Counted from the stretch's first letter, positions 1-10,414 are shown. The stretch is 54,384 nucleotides of DNA from Marinomonas rhizomae (GCF_003315485.1 NZ_QNSE01000019.1:1-54384), one strand, 5' to 3'. Notes: generated by a model from the letters alone, not told the origin. Program-made: numbers and translations.

Positions 1-92
1 CCACCTGATCCCATCCCGAACTCAGAAGTGAAAAGCGCCATCGCCGATGGTAGTGTGGGAGATCCCATGTGAGAGTAGGTCGTCGTCAAGCT
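1..92 (+). rRNA. rrf: 5S ribosomal RNA, 3' part
   Basis: The window opens inside a 5S rRNA gene. The conserved core (CCCATCCCGAACTCAGAAG), the helix around CGCCGATGGTAGTGTGGG and the 3' strand GAGAGTAGGTCGTCGTCAAGC are all readable. The 5' part lies outside the window. It implies that an rRNA operon ends here on the plus strand. The exact 3' end (about 90-92) is estimated from the closing helix and the following T/A-rich spacer. Confidence 0.93.
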
Positions 93-104
93 TTATATTA
101 AGAG

Positions 105-138
105 AAACCCCACCCTACTGAGTAGGGTGGGGTTTTTT
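105..138 (+). terminator. rRNA operon terminator 1
   Basis: A GC-rich stem (CCCCACCCTAC pairing with GTAGGGTGGGG, three-base loop) is followed by six T. It is the first intrinsic terminator after the 5S rRNA. Confidence 0.9.
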
Positions 139-233
139 CGTCTAAGAGAGCTAACTACCCTTCCCTCGTGTGGGGCTCTTTATCAAAGACACGCATGTGA
201 GAGTGACGTTGTTATCAAGCTTTACATTAAGAG

Positions 234-267
234 AAACCCCACATGACAATGTCATGTGGGTTTTTTT
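234..267 (+). terminator. rRNA operon terminator 2
   Basis: The stem CCCACATGAC / GTCATGTGGG with an AAT loop is followed by seven T. It occupies the same place in the second repeat unit as terminator 1 in the first, with different arm sequences that still pair perfectly. Confidence 0.88.
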
Positions 268-379
268 CGTTTAAGAGAGCTAACAATCCTTCCCACGTGT
301 GGGGCTCTTTATCAAAGACACGTATGTGAGAGTGACGCAAGGGGATAAGCATAGGTCGTCGTCAAGCTTTAAATATAAG

Positions 380-412
380 AGCCCTGATAGGTTATCCTGT
401 CAGGGCTTTCTT
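380..412 (+). terminator. rRNA operon terminator 3
   Basis: The stem AGCCCTGATAGG / CCTGTCAGGGCT with a TTAT loop (one G-T pair) is followed by TTCTT. It closes the third, partial repeat unit. Confidence 0.8.
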
Positions 413-1080
413 ACGTCGGTAGAAAATGAAAGCTGTTAAATCACATCCTCAGAAATCCCCACACACAACACGATCCCAACCAGCGACGCCTTGCGTCACT
501 GATGTCGTCTGCGGCTGACGCTGCTTAGGATCATACCGTCCCAAGAAGTGTGTCTAGCTGGTGCTTCAATAAGCGACCCTCTTTCGTTTAATTTATTTTG
601 TTCCAATCAAAAAGCAAACGAAATAAACAAAAGAGGGGCTATAAATACTTTAAAACTAAACCCAACTCAAATATAAGCAGTAGTTGATTAGCTAACCACG
701 GAGCCTGACATTTTAAACAAGCTCATGGAAATAGCGCCCAATAGTTTGCATCGTATTTATTCGGCAAAGCTTTCTAAAATTCATCTCCTGTATCGAGTCG
801 GGTCTCGATGGATTCTTGCTTTTGAAAAGATGATAAAAGATGTTTTCTCAATAGATTTGTCGCTGGCTTGGTTGTTGTATGTGAAGCTTTGTTAATAGAA
901 AGTGACAAGATGTGTTAAAAAATTGTGTGGATAAGCTCTGTTTTTATACACAAAAATGTATGGTCTGCCTCGTTATTGCCAATGATATTTTCGATAAAGA
1001 GGTTGATTTGCGCTAATGTATTCGGAGTCGTTATTAGGCTTCGCCCCGCTCCACGATGAGATCCGCGTTAGATTGTCCTC
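413..1080. other. Non-coding interval with two inverted-repeat structures
   Basis: No convincing coding frame is seen in this stretch of about 670 bases between the rRNA terminators and the ppk terminator. It holds a nested imperfect palindrome at 461-553 (outer ACACAC/GTGTGT, middle GATCC 472-476 / GGATC 528-532, inner GCGTCA 493-498 / TGACGC 516-521). It also holds a long imperfect AT-rich inverted repeat at 577-637, whose arms begin CCCTCTTT and end AAAGAGGG. The rest (640-1080) is AT-rich with no recognisable signal. Confidence 0.5.
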
Positions 1081-1108
1081 AAAAAGCCCAGTTTGAAGCT
1101 GGGCTCTT
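1081..1108 (-). terminator. ppk terminator
   Basis: The hairpin AGCCCAG / CTGGGCT lies 20 bases past the ppk stop codon. Read on the minus strand it is followed by a T run, as expected of an intrinsic terminator for ppk. Confidence 0.85.
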
Positions 1109-1127
1109 GTGTCTAGTTGCTGTTTCT

Positions 1128-3347
1128 TTAACGTGTGTTGTCAGCGAGTTCGCTAAGTAGTGCGCGCTGGGCACTGCGATATTCGCCTTTTCGAGGCTTG
1201 GACAATTGATACGAACCATCACTTTGAAGTATCCAGCTTTGAGTGTTATCTGTCAGATAATACTCAAGTTCCTTTTTTACCCGGCGAGTTTGTTTATAGT
1301 CTTGAAGAGGGAAGGCTACTTCAATACGATTATTTAAGTTCCTGTCCATTCCATCAGCGCTTGAAAGGTAAACTTGTGGGTTACGGTTGTTATAGAAGTA
1401 ATACACACGAGTATGCTCGAGGAATCTACCAATTACACTTCGTACTCGAATGTTAGATGATATGCCTTTTATGCCCGGACGCAATGTACAGATACCGCGA
1501 ACAATTAAGTCTATTTTTACTCCGGCTTGAGATGCCTTATAGAGTGATTGAACGAGCCTTTGCTCTGTTAATGAGTTCACTTTAATGATGATACGAGAAG
1601 GGTCGCCTTTTAGCGCGTTTTCGGCTTCTCGATTGATCATGTCCAGTAAGCGGTCACGAAGGGTGAATGGAGCATGTAGCAGCTTTTTCACCTTTAACTC
1701 TTTGCTCATACCTGTAAGTTGTTGGAAAACGCGATGGACATCATCACCAATCTCTTTATTGCAGGTCATAAAGCTATAATCAGTGTAAAGTCGAGCATTA
1801 CCAGCGTGGTAGTTACCTGTACCGAGGTGAACATAGCGAGTCAGGTTAGCACCTTCTCTACGCACGATTAGAATCATTTTTGCGTGGGTTTTGTGACGAA
1901 CCACACCATAAACAACAATGGCACCTGCGTCCTGCAAGCGGCTTGCCAAGGCCAAGTTTTCTGCTTCATCGAAACGCGCACGTAGCTCGATAACGACAGT
2001 GACTTCTTTGCCATTCCGAGCTGCTTCAACTAATGCGTTTGCAATCGGTGAGCGTGAACCTGTTCTGTAAAGTGTTTGACGAATAGCGACAACACTGGGA
2101 TCTTTTGCAGCCTCGCTTAATAAATCGATAACAGGCGAAAAGCTTTCAAATGGATGCATCAGCAGATAATCGCGCTGACGAATAGCTTCGAATAACCCTC
2201 CAGAGCTTGCCAGTTTTCTAGGTAAGCCTGGTGAGAAAGGAGGGTACATTAAGTCTGGGCGGTCAACCAGCTCTAGTACAGCCATGAGTCGGCTAAGATT
2301 CACCGGACCATCAATGCGATACAAATCTTGTTGTTCTAGGTCAAATTGTTTGAGTAAAGAATCAACGATATGAAGAGGGCAGTTTTCGGCAATTTCTAAT
2401 CGAACCGAACTGCCGTAATGACGGCTTTGTAATTCTGTGCGTAATGCACCAGCCAAATCGACTCCAATATCATCGGAGTCTACTTCTAAATCCGCATTAC
2501 GAGTAAGACGGAATTGGAAACAACCTTTGACGGTCATGCCGGGAAATAACTGATCTGCATGCGCATGAATGATAGAGGAAAGGAAGACAAGGTTATCCCC
2601 GCCTTCACACACTTCATCTGGTAGTTTAACCAAGCGAGGTAGTGAGCTTGGTGCTGGAACAATGGCAAGGCCATTCTCACGCCCAAAAGCATCACGACCT
2701 TCCAACTCAACAACAAAGTTAAATGTTTTGTTTGCTAGTCTTGGAAATGGATGAGCTGGATCGAGACCAATTGGACTGATGATAGGCAGTACATTGTCAC
2801 GAAAATAGCGTTTTACCCAAGCGGCTTGTTTTTCATTCCACACAGTGCGACGAATAAATTTAACATTCTCATTTGCCAGTTTAGGCAAAATAATATCGTT
2901 AAGAATACGGTACTGACGGCGTACTAGCTTATGAGCGTGTTCGCTAATTAAGCCAAGCACTTTTTTAGGGTGCATACCATCAGGGCCATTTTTCTCACGG
3001 CTATACTCGAGTTGGCTTTTAAGACCAGCAACGCGGATTTCGAAAAATTCGTCCATGTTTGAGCTAAAGATGCATAGAAACATCAATCTATTGAAGATCG
3101 GATGGTTTTCATCCATGGCTTGTTCAAGAACGCGTGCGTTAAATTGTAAGTGGCTTAACTCACGGTTGAAGTAAAGCTCAGGATCAGCCAGATCGATCTC
3201 TTCAGGTAAGCGTTCTTCAATGGCTACCTTATTAGGATCTTGTGGCTGTTCCGGAATGGGCTCTAAAACAAGCTCTGCATCCAATTCTAACGGAGGGCTA
3301 GGAATTGGCTCTTTTTTATTTATTTCGTTCACCGACTGCTCAGACAT
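1128..3347 (-). CDS. ppk: Polyphosphate kinase 1
   Basis: PPK1 reversibly transfers the ATP gamma-phosphate to a growing inorganic polyphosphate chain at the membrane. The 739-residue protein shows the family hallmarks: an N-terminal block with YFNRELSHLQFN and FSSNMDEFFEIR, the phosphorylated-histidine motif VHLGTGNYHAGNARLYTDYS with His about 507, and the second conserved histidine in FLEHTRVYYF, about His 645. An acidic, proline-rich N-terminal extension of some 50 residues makes it longer than the E. coli enzyme (688). It lies downstream of hemB on the same strand, with about 144 bases between them. Exopolyphosphatase (ppx) is also in this window but about 10 kb away, so the pair is not an operon here as it is in E. 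coli. All catalytic motifs look intact. Confidence 0.97.
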   Translation of the reverse strand: MSEQSVNEINKKEPIPSPPLELDAELVLEPIPEQPQDPNKVAIEERLPEEIDLADPELYFNRELSHLQFNARVLEQAMDENHPIFNRLMFLCIFSSNMDEFFEIRVAGLKSQLEYSREKNGPDGMHPKKVLGLISEHAHKLVRRQYRILNDIILPKLANENVKFIRRTVWNEKQAAWVKRYFRDNVLPIISPIGLDPAHPFPRLANKTFNFVVELEGRDAFGRENGLAIVPAPSSLPRLVKLPDEVCEGGDNLVFLSSIIHAHADQLFPGMTVKGCFQFRLTRNADLEVDSDDIGVDLAGALRTELQSRHYGSSVRLEIAENCPLHIVDSLLKQFDLEQQDLYRIDGPVNLSRLMAVLELVDRPDLMYPPFSPGLPRKLASSGGLFEAIRQRDYLLMHPFESFSPVIDLLSEAAKDPSVVAIRQTLYRTGSRSPIANALVEAARNGKEVTVVIELRARFDEAENLALASRLQDAGAIVVYGVVRHKTHAKMILIVRREGANLTRYVHLGTGNYHAGNARLYTDYSFMTCNKEIGDDVHRVFQQLTGMSKELKVKKLLHAPFTLRDRLLDMINREAENALKGDPSRIIIKVNSLTEQRLVQSLYKASQAGVKIDLIVRGICTLRPGIKGISSNIRVRSVIGRFLEHTRVYYFYNNRNPQVYLSSADGMDRNLNNRIEVAFPLQDYKQTRRVKKELEYYLTDNTQSWILQSDGSYQLSKPRKGEYRSAQRALLSELADNTR

Positions 3348-3491
3348 GCGCTTTGATTCTCTCTAAATACCGTTTTATAGTGTTGTTGGTATCATTGTTC
3401 CTTTACCTACATTTGTAGGAATATACTAACAAATTACACCAACGCAGCCTGCTGGTCACCGATTCTGTGTGTTTATTTGTACTAAAAATCG

Positions 3492-4523
<1,032 letters not shown>

Positions 4524-4636
4524 TTAGTATTGTTACAATAATAAGTCAGTGCTAGAAGAAAAGCTTTGTGTTAAGGCAAAACTTTACGGATTTCTAGCAC
4601 TTAGTCTTTGTTTATCCGTTCTTTTTTTGTTTGAAC

Positions 4637-6562
4637 TTAGCTAATCTGCGCTTCCGCTTCTTCAAGCTCTTCTTGCGCTTCGAACCAAGCCTCTTCACTT
4701 TCCGTTTGAGCTTTTTTCCATTTCGCCTCGTCACTTAGTAAGCTTTGTAATTTGTCTTTTTGAGCGGCTTCATAAAGGCTAGAGTCGGCCATTGCCTCAG
4801 CAATGCGATCAAGCTGTTCTTGTGCCGCTTGAACGGCCTTTTCATACTTCTCGATTTTCTTATGAAGCGGGCGTAGTTTTACGCGCATTTCAGCGGCTTT
4901 ACGTCGTTCTTCTTTGCGGTCTATTTTGTCTATTTTATCTCCTGCTAGATCGCTTTTTTCAAGTTGAGTAGCGTTTGCTTGTCTAGCTTGTAACCATGCA
5001 TGATAAGTTGGTAAATCACCATCAAATGCGTTGATTTGATGGTCTGCAACGAGATAGAACTCATCGACGGTACTATTAAGAAGGTGCCGATCGTGGGATA
5101 CCAGCAGGATGGAGCCTGGAAACTCCTGTAAGGCTTCTGTTAATGCTTGGCGCATTTCGATGTCCAGATGGTTAGTCGGCTCATCGAGTACTAATAAGTT
5201 TGGTTTGGTCCAAGAAATTAAGGATAAAGCCAAACGTGCTTTTTCACCGCCTGAAAAGCCTTTTACCGCACGTAGTGCATCATCTCCAATAAACCCAAAG
5301 CCACCTAGGTAACGACGAATATCGCTTTCAAGTACTTTTGGGGTGAGCCGTTGAATATGCAGTAGCGGAGAGGCTTCTAAGTCGAGAGCGCTAAGTTGAT
5401 GTTGTGAGAAATAGCCAATTTGTAGGTTTTCTCCCAAGATACGATCGCCTGCTAGAATGCCAATTTCGCCAACAATGGATTTTATTAGAGTCGACTTCCC
5501 TGCGCCATTAGGGCCAAGTAAACCAATACGTTGTCCATCTCGAAGGGCGAAGTTGGTATTGCCAAGCTGAACGATTTTTTCGCCAGATTCAGATGTGTAG
5601 CCCAAATCAGCTTGAGATAAATTAACCAAGAGTTGTGATGTTTTCTCAGCAACAGGGATCGAAAATTCAAATTGGGAATCGATATGCGCAGGCCCGATGA
5701 CTTCCATTTTTTCGAGCATTTTCAGACGGCTCTGTGCTTGTTTAGCTTTGTCTGCTTTATAACGGAAGCGATCTACATATTGTTGCAGGTGAGCGCGTTT
5801 CTCTTGTTGTTTTTCGTAATTAGCTTGCTGTTGTGCCAAGTGTTCGGCGCGCTGACGTTCGTAATCTGAGTAGTTGCCTTTATAAAGCACTAACTTTTTC
5901 TGATAGAGATGAACAATATGGCTACAAATGCCATCTAAGAAGTCCCTATCATGAGAAATTAATAATAAGGTGCCGGGATATTGGCGTAGCCAGTTTTCCA
6001 GCCACATGACAGCATCTAAATCCAAGTGGTTGGTTGGTTCGTCAAGCAAGAGTACGTCAGAAGGGCACATTAGGGCTTTGGCAAGGTTGAGGCGAATTCG
6101 CCAGCCGCCAGAGAAATCAGACACAGGTCTTTGCATGTCTGTCATTTTGAAGCCGAGTCCCTGGAGAAGTGTTTCGCCTCTTGATTGTGCTGTATAGCCA
6201 TGAGCATTTTCATACTCACCTAACCAGTTGGCATGGGCGTGATCGTCGCCGTTGGCTTGTGCTTTGGCAATATTGTTCTCTATCTCTCTGAGCCTATCGT
6301 CGCCATCTAGGCAATAGTCTAAAGCGCTGCGCTGTGTTTCCTCCACTTCCTGCGCCATAAACGCAATACGGCGTTGCCCCGGAAGTATAACTTCGCCAGT
6401 GTCTGCGTGTAGTTCGCCTTTGATCATGGCGAATAAAGAGGATTTGCCTGCACCATTGGCACCAATGAGACCGACTTTTTGACCTTCGAAAATGGTGAGG
6501 TCGGTTTCTTCAAGTAGAAACTGAGTGCCGCGTTGTAAACTAACTTCAGTAAATTGGATCAT
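4637..6562 (-). CDS. yheS: ABC-F family ATPase, YheS-like
   Basis: This is a soluble ABC-F protein with two ATPase domains and no membrane segments. ABC-F proteins of this kind act on ribosomes rather than as transporters. Domain 1 has the P-loop GANGAGKSS (about residues 34-42), the signature FSGGWRIRLNLAKAL and LLLDEPTNHLDLDA. A charged linker follows (HLQQYVDRFRYKADKAKQAQ), the ABC-F hallmark that reaches the tRNA exit region. Domain 2 has GPNGAGKST, FSGGEKARLALSL and LVLDEPTNHLD. The C-terminal 100 residues form a charged coiled coil. At 641 residues it is close to E. coli YheS (637), and the block PVSDFSGGWRIRLNLA is nearly identical. The upstream ribosome binding site is weak. The gene is divergent from hslO. 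Confidence 0.93.
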   Translation of the reverse strand: MIQFTEVSLQRGTQFLLEETDLTIFEGQKVGLIGANGAGKSSLFAMIKGELHADTGEVILPGQRRIAFMAQEVEETQRSALDYCLDGDDRLREIENNIAKAQANGDDHAHANWLGEYENAHGYTAQSRGETLLQGLGFKMTDMQRPVSDFSGGWRIRLNLAKALMCPSDVLLLDEPTNHLDLDAVMWLENWLRQYPGTLLLISHDRDFLDGICSHIVHLYQKKLVLYKGNYSDYERQRAEHLAQQQANYEKQQEKRAHLQQYVDRFRYKADKAKQAQSRLKMLEKMEVIGPAHIDSQFEFSIPVAEKTSQLLVNLSQADLGYTSESGEKIVQLGNTNFALRDGQRIGLLGPNGAGKSTLIKSIVGEIGILAGDRILGENLQIGYFSQHQLSALDLEASPLLHIQRLTPKVLESDIRRYLGGFGFIGDDALRAVKGFSGGEKARLALSLISWTKPNLLVLDEPTNHLDIEMRQALTEALQEFPGSILLVSHDRHLLNSTVDEFYLVADHQINAFDGDLPTYHAWLQARQANATQLEKSDLAGDKIDKIDRKEERRKAAEMRVKLRPLHKKIEKYEKAVQAAQEQLDRIAEAMADSSLYEAAQKDKLQSLLSDEAKWKKAQTESEEAWFEAQEELEEAEAQIS

Positions 6563-6799
6563 AAAAACTAGGAATCTCTTATCTCTATTTAATGAGAAGT
6601 GATGTTGGTCGTTTCAATAGAAGTACAATGTAAAGCATTTTAGAGTGCTGCTAGCTTAAACGAAATAGCCAGCGTGCATATTCCCAATACATATCCCCAG
6701 TTAATGACGGTTTTAAAGTGGATGATTGATCCGCTCAAGGGTAAAATGGCGACAATATTTATTTGAACTTTTTTAGTTAGGCTTTTTAGCCTGGACAAG

Positions 6800-7684
6800 G
6801 TGTGCTTTGTGAATAATGTAACCATCAATGAAATCCAGCGTTTTTCCTTTGATAATAGTAACGTTCGTGGTGAACGAGTGTTGTTGAATGACGCTTACCA
6901 AGAAATTATTAAACGTAAGGATTATCCGCTAGCACTAGAAAAACTCCTTGGTGAGTTTGTCGCAGCCATTGCGTTGTTAAGAGACATTATCAAAATTGAT
7001 GGAGTCTTATCGATTCAAGCAAAGGGTAATGGCTTTTTGTCTACCTTGATGACCGAGTGTGATGAGCAGCAAAATCTTCGCGGAATTGCTCAATGGGATG
7101 ATAGTCAAGAAGTGCCGGAAGTTATCTCTTTAAAAGAGGCACTGAAAGGTGGTTATTTGGCCATTACTATTCAGCCTCGTAATGGGCAACGTTACCAAGG
7201 GGTTGTCGAAATCATTGGCGATACTTTGTCAGAATGCCTTGAACAGTACTTTTCTCAGTCAGAGCAGTTACCAAGCCGAGTTTGGTTAGCTGCTAATGGT
7301 GCACAGTGTGGTGGGCTGTTTTTACAGCGTTTGCCAGAAGAGCAAGCGAAAGAAGGCGATAAAGATGCTTGGGAGCGTTTGACTCATCTTGCTTCAACGG
7401 TTAAAGAAGATGAATTACTTAGTCTTGAAACAGGAGAATTGCTCCATCGCTTATACCATGAAGAAGAGGTTCGTCTTTACGATATTAAGGCAATGCAATT
7501 TGGTTGTTCATGCTCGCGGCAGCGTACTCTAGATGCTGTTATGTCACTAGGTACTGAAGAGATACGTGAGACTCTAATTGAACAAGGTAGTGTGAGAGTC
7601 GATTGCCAGTTCTGCGCCGAGAAGTATGAATTTACCGAAGACGATTTGGCGGATCTATTGGGAGATCAAGCGAAAACGCATTAA
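6800..7684 (+). CDS. hslO: Redox-regulated holdase chaperone Hsp33
   Basis: Hsp33 is a cytosolic chaperone that is inactive while reduced and zinc-bound and becomes a holdase when oxidative stress forms disulfides. The C-terminal redox switch is complete: Cys236-Ser-Cys238 in FGCSCSRQR and Cys269-x-x-Cys272 in DCQFCAEKY. The N-terminal part has the family pattern, including GNGFLSTLMTECDE and RGIAQW. About 290 residues is normal length. The longest frame opens with GTG at 6800. A second GTG at 6809 is better spaced from AAGG (about 6797) and may be the true start. It is divergent from yheS, with 237 bases between them. Confidence 0.95.
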   Translation: MCFVNNVTINEIQRFSFDNSNVRGERVLLNDAYQEIIKRKDYPLALEKLLGEFVAAIALLRDIIKIDGVLSIQAKGNGFLSTLMTECDEQQNLRGIAQWDDSQEVPEVISLKEALKGGYLAITIQPRNGQRYQGVVEIIGDTLSECLEQYFSQSEQLPSRVWLAANGAQCGGLFLQRLPEEQAKEGDKDAWERLTHLASTVKEDELLSLETGELLHRLYHEEEVRLYDIKAMQFGCSCSRQRTLDAVMSLGTEEIRETLIEQGSVRVDCQFCAEKYEFTEDDLADLLGDQAKTH

Positions 7685-7701
7685 TGTAAAATGCTCAAAG
7701 G

Positions 7702-8103
7702 TTAAAATGTGGCGTGATTTACAAGGTCGCGCCACGAAATAATACCAATGACATGGTCTTCGTCGTCGGTTACGGGCAGACAAGAAATATCGACTCGTTT
7801 TAACCAGGCGACAATATCTTCTATAGGGGTTTCTGCTTTAACGGCAATCGGTTGTCGGGTCATTACTTGATGAGCTGCTCGATTTAGCGTATCTAAGTCT
7901 CTAGGTTGTTCAGAAGCGCTATCTATAAAAGGACTGATTAGGCGTAGCAGATCCCTATCTGAAATGATGCCAACTAGTTTATCTTTTTCAATAACAGGTA
8001 AATGATGGAAGCCATTGTCTTCCATCATTTTTTTGACAACAGGTAATCGTTCATCCATTGCGACACAGATGACATTCTTCACCATAATATCTTGTGCTTT
8101 CAT
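7702..8103 (-). CDS. CBS-domain pair protein
   Basis: This small soluble protein of about 133 residues consists almost entirely of two CBS domains, which bind adenosine nucleotides and regulate partner proteins. CBS1 spans MVKNVICVAMDERLPVVKKM to GIISDRDLLRLI, and CBS2 spans VMTRQPIAVKAETPIEDIV to IGIISWRDLVNH. The start is placed at 8103 because GGGGAG lies seven bases upstream; longer frames up to 8157 lack a ribosome binding site. It converges on hslO with 17 bases between the stops. No partner enzyme is fused, so its target is unknown. Confidence 0.85.
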   Translation of the reverse strand: MKAQDIMVKNVICVAMDERLPVVKKMMEDNGFHHLPVIEKDKLVGIISDRDLLRLISPFIDSASEQPRDLDTLNRAAHQVMTRQPIAVKAETPIEDIVAWLKRVDISCLPVTDDEDHVIGIISWRDLVNHATF

Positions 8104-8429
8104 AGCCATACTCCCCAGTACATAAAATATAGAATTTAGTATATTTATACTGAACATTATTTTTTAAATATAGCAGCAAAATCGAAGCATGTTTTTTCTT
8201 AATGTTGCTAACATCGTCTTTCTTGCCGCTAAAGTCAATTAAATGACTGATATCGTGAAATTTGAATTGTGAATATATCTACATTCTTATACTAAGGTCT
8301 CAAGACATTACTTTTAAAATCCGTATAATTGACTTACACCTGCTCAGAATCCCTTATTAAGCTGATTTTCTATGTACTTTCGGCATACGAGCAAAGGCGT
8401 TCTGAAGAGAGGGTGGAGAAAGTAAAGCC

Positions 8430-9995
8430 GTGTATTCTGATATATCGCGGCTGGCCAAAAGCTCCTTTTCTGCATCACTCTCAAATTCACAATTGGCTAT
8501 GACACGGCGAAATCATATGACCTCAAATTCTGTAGACGTTTTACTAGTCGGGGGCGGTGCTATGAGCACTACCCTAGGAGTGTTACTAAAGCAATTGGAT
8601 CCTAGCATGACCATGTTGATGGTTGAGCGTTTAGGGAGTGTTGCAAAGGAAAGTACCGATGGCTGGAATAATGCTGGTACAGGCCATGCGGCATACTGCG
8701 AACTTAACTATACCTCTGAAAATACGGACGGCTCTGTCAATATAGATAAAGCGGTCACTATTAATGCTGCCTTTGAAATCAGTCTTCAGTTTTGGTCCTA
8801 CCTTGTAAAACAGGGTTTGATGCCAGCGCCTCAAGAGTTTATTCATCGCGTACCGCATCAAAGTTTTGTATGGGGACAGCGTAACGTTGACATGTTAAAA
8901 GCACGTCATGCAGCAATGAGTGCACATCCTGCCTTTAAAGAAATGCAATTCACGGAAGATCGTGAAAAAATGAGAGAATGGATGCCTCTTATTATGAACA
9001 ACCGTGATGACAGTGAACCGCTTGCTGCCACACGAATAGAACATGGTACCGATGTGAATTTTGGTGCTATTGCTCGTAATATGAGCAAACATTTAGAAGG
9101 CTTGGATAACTTCGAGTTAAGTCTAAATTGCGAAGTTAAAGATTTACAAAAACGATCTGATGGCCGCTGGGACGTTGAGGTTGAGCAAAATGGCGCGCGT
9201 AAAACCATTGATGCTAAATTTGTCTTTTTGGGCGCTGGTGGCGGTGCTTTGCCTTTATTACAGAAGGCAGAAGTAGAAGAAGGTAAAGGCTTTGGAGGCT
9301 TCCCTGTTAGCGGTCAATGGCTAGTATGTGAAAAGCCAGAGTTGGTGGAGCAACATTTCGCTAAAGTGTATGGTGCTGCACCGATTGGTGCGCCACCTAT
9401 GTCTGTTCCCCACTTAGATACGCGAATCATCGACGGTAAAAAAGCCATTTTGTTTGGTCCATTTGCTGGTTTTACGACGAAGTTTCTAAAAACAGGTTCA
9501 TTTTTTGATTTGCCGAAGAGCGTTCGTTTTAGCAACATCAAACCAATGCTAAGTGTTGGTAAAAATAACATGGATCTAACTCGTTATTTAATCAGTGAAG
9601 TTATGCAGTCTCATAAAGACCGTTGTAATTCTTTACGCCAGTTTTTCCCTGATGCTAAAGATGCAGATTGGGAACTTGCATACGCTGGGCAACGTGTTCA
9701 GATCATTAAGAAAGATGATAAGTTGGGCGGTAAGCTAGAATTCGGAACCGAAGCAATTACTACCGAAGATGGCTCTTTGGCTGCTTTATTGGGCGCTTCT
9801 CCTGGTGCTTCAACCACAGTGAATACCATGATTGGTATTCTTGAGCGTTGTTTCCATGAACGTGTAGCATCGCCAGAGTGGCAAGCTAAAATGAAAGAAA
9901 TGGTACCTTCTTACGGTGAATCGCTGGTGAAGAATACCGACTTACTTCTTTCTATTCGAGCGAACACGTTAGAGACTCTAAAATTAAAGCCATAA
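8430..9995 (+). CDS. mqo: Malate:quinone oxidoreductase
   Basis: Mqo is a membrane-associated FAD enzyme that oxidises malate to oxaloacetate and passes electrons to quinones. The FAD-binding VLLVGGGAMSTTLG lies near the N terminus and is followed by family motifs GWNNAGTGHAAYCELNYT, VPHQSFVWG, EHGTDVNFG, GAPPMSVPHLDTR, GPFAGFTTKFLK and LLGASPGASTT. The longest frame begins with GTG at 8430. In-frame ATGs at 8499 and 8517 would place the FAD motif at the very N terminus and may be the real starts, though none has a strong ribosome binding site. The stop is followed by a clear terminator. Confidence 0.95.
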   Translation: MYSDISRLAKSSFSASLSNSQLAMTRRNHMTSNSVDVLLVGGGAMSTTLGVLLKQLDPSMTMLMVERLGSVAKESTDGWNNAGTGHAAYCELNYTSENTDGSVNIDKAVTINAAFEISLQFWSYLVKQGLMPAPQEFIHRVPHQSFVWGQRNVDMLKARHAAMSAHPAFKEMQFTEDREKMREWMPLIMNNRDDSEPLAATRIEHGTDVNFGAIARNMSKHLEGLDNFELSLNCEVKDLQKRSDGRWDVEVEQNGARKTIDAKFVFLGAGGGALPLLQKAEVEEGKGFGGFPVSGQWLVCEKPELVEQHFAKVYGAAPIGAPPMSVPHLDTRIIDGKKAILFGPFAGFTTKFLKTGSFFDLPKSVRFSNIKPMLSVGKNNMDLTRYLISEVMQSHKDRCNSLRQFFPDAKDADWELAYAGQRVQIIKKDDKLGGKLEFGTEAITTEDGSLAALLGASPGASTTVNTMIGILERCFHERVASPEWQAKMKEMVPSYGESLVKNTDLLLSIRANTLETLKLKP

Positions 9996-10021
9996 CGCCA
10001 TTTGCGTGATGGAATAAGTTT

Positions 10022-10049
10022 TAAAAGCTGGGCGCTCCCCAGCTTTTTT
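10022..10049 (+). terminator. mqo terminator
   Basis: The stem AAAAGCTGGG / CCCAGCTTTT with a four-base loop runs into six T just after the mqo stop. Confidence 0.88.
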
Positions 10050-10081
10050 GTATATTAAATTCATATATTGTGAGATTGAAT

Positions 10082-10351
10082 ATGGCAATAACCTTTGCTG
10101 AGCGCGCCGATCAGTTGTGTGACAGATTACGAGACATGGAGCATCATGCAGAAGAGGGCGATCAGTTATTTTACTGTGCTTATCTGTTAGGGCTTTTGGG
10201 CTTACATAGTAGTGTGGAAGGAGAAGGGCGAGATGAATTCGATCATGCTTTCACAGAAATATTGCAAGACACTCTGGAAGCGGAAGGTGTCACAGATGGT
10301 GACCAAGAGAGTATTAAAGTGTTGTGGGAGTCAGTCCGTTTAGCTGCTTAA
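10082..10351 (+). CDS. YfcL-like small protein
   Basis: This acidic soluble protein of about 89 residues has the pattern of the YfcL family: an N-terminal helix, then EEGDQLFYCAYLLGLLGL, an acidic middle, and a C-terminal DQESIKVLWESV. No biochemical role is established for YfcL that I can cite. The start is set at the ATG at 10082 (MAITFAERADQL), with GAGA six bases upstream; a GTG at 10070 gives four more residues but has no ribosome binding site. It is a single gene between the mqo terminator and a strong bidirectional terminator. Confidence 0.65.
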   Translation: MAITFAERADQLCDRLRDMEHHAEEGDQLFYCAYLLGLLGLHSSVEGEGRDEFDHAFTEILQDTLEAEGVTDGDQESIKVLWESVRLAA

Positions 10352-10374
10352 CTTTTAATTGAACACAACTAAAT

Positions 10375-10414
10375 AAAAAAGGGAGCGCAGTGCATACTTG
10401 GAGCTCCCTTTTTA
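10375..10414. terminator. Bidirectional terminator between the YfcL-like gene and fre
   Basis: The stem AAAAGGGAGC / GCTCCCTTTTT has A and T runs on both sides. It can end transcription from the plus-strand YfcL-like gene and from minus-strand fre, which converge here. Confidence 0.82.

Larger units (their letters stand above)
66..412 (+). repeat. Tandem repeat of the 5S rRNA tail plus terminator
   Basis: Two full units and a third partial one follow each other at about 129-base spacing. Each starts with the 5S-like 3' end (CATGTGAGAGT...TCAAGCTTTA), continues through TTAAGAGAAACCCCAC (99-114 and again 228-243) into a terminator hairpin, then a spacer TAAGAGAGCTAAC (143 and 272) and the shared block GGGGCTCTTTATCAAAGACACG (split at 174 and 302). 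The third unit regains a 5S-like TAGGTCGTCGTCAAGC (352-367). The copies have diverged most in the hairpin arms, where both arms changed together, so the terminators stayed functional. No complete second 5S gene is present. Confidence 0.85.

Noticed and set aside
1160..1456. Plus-strand frame inside ppk
   Set aside because: It is on the opposite strand of a gene with complete catalytic motifs and has no ribosome binding site or family similarity.
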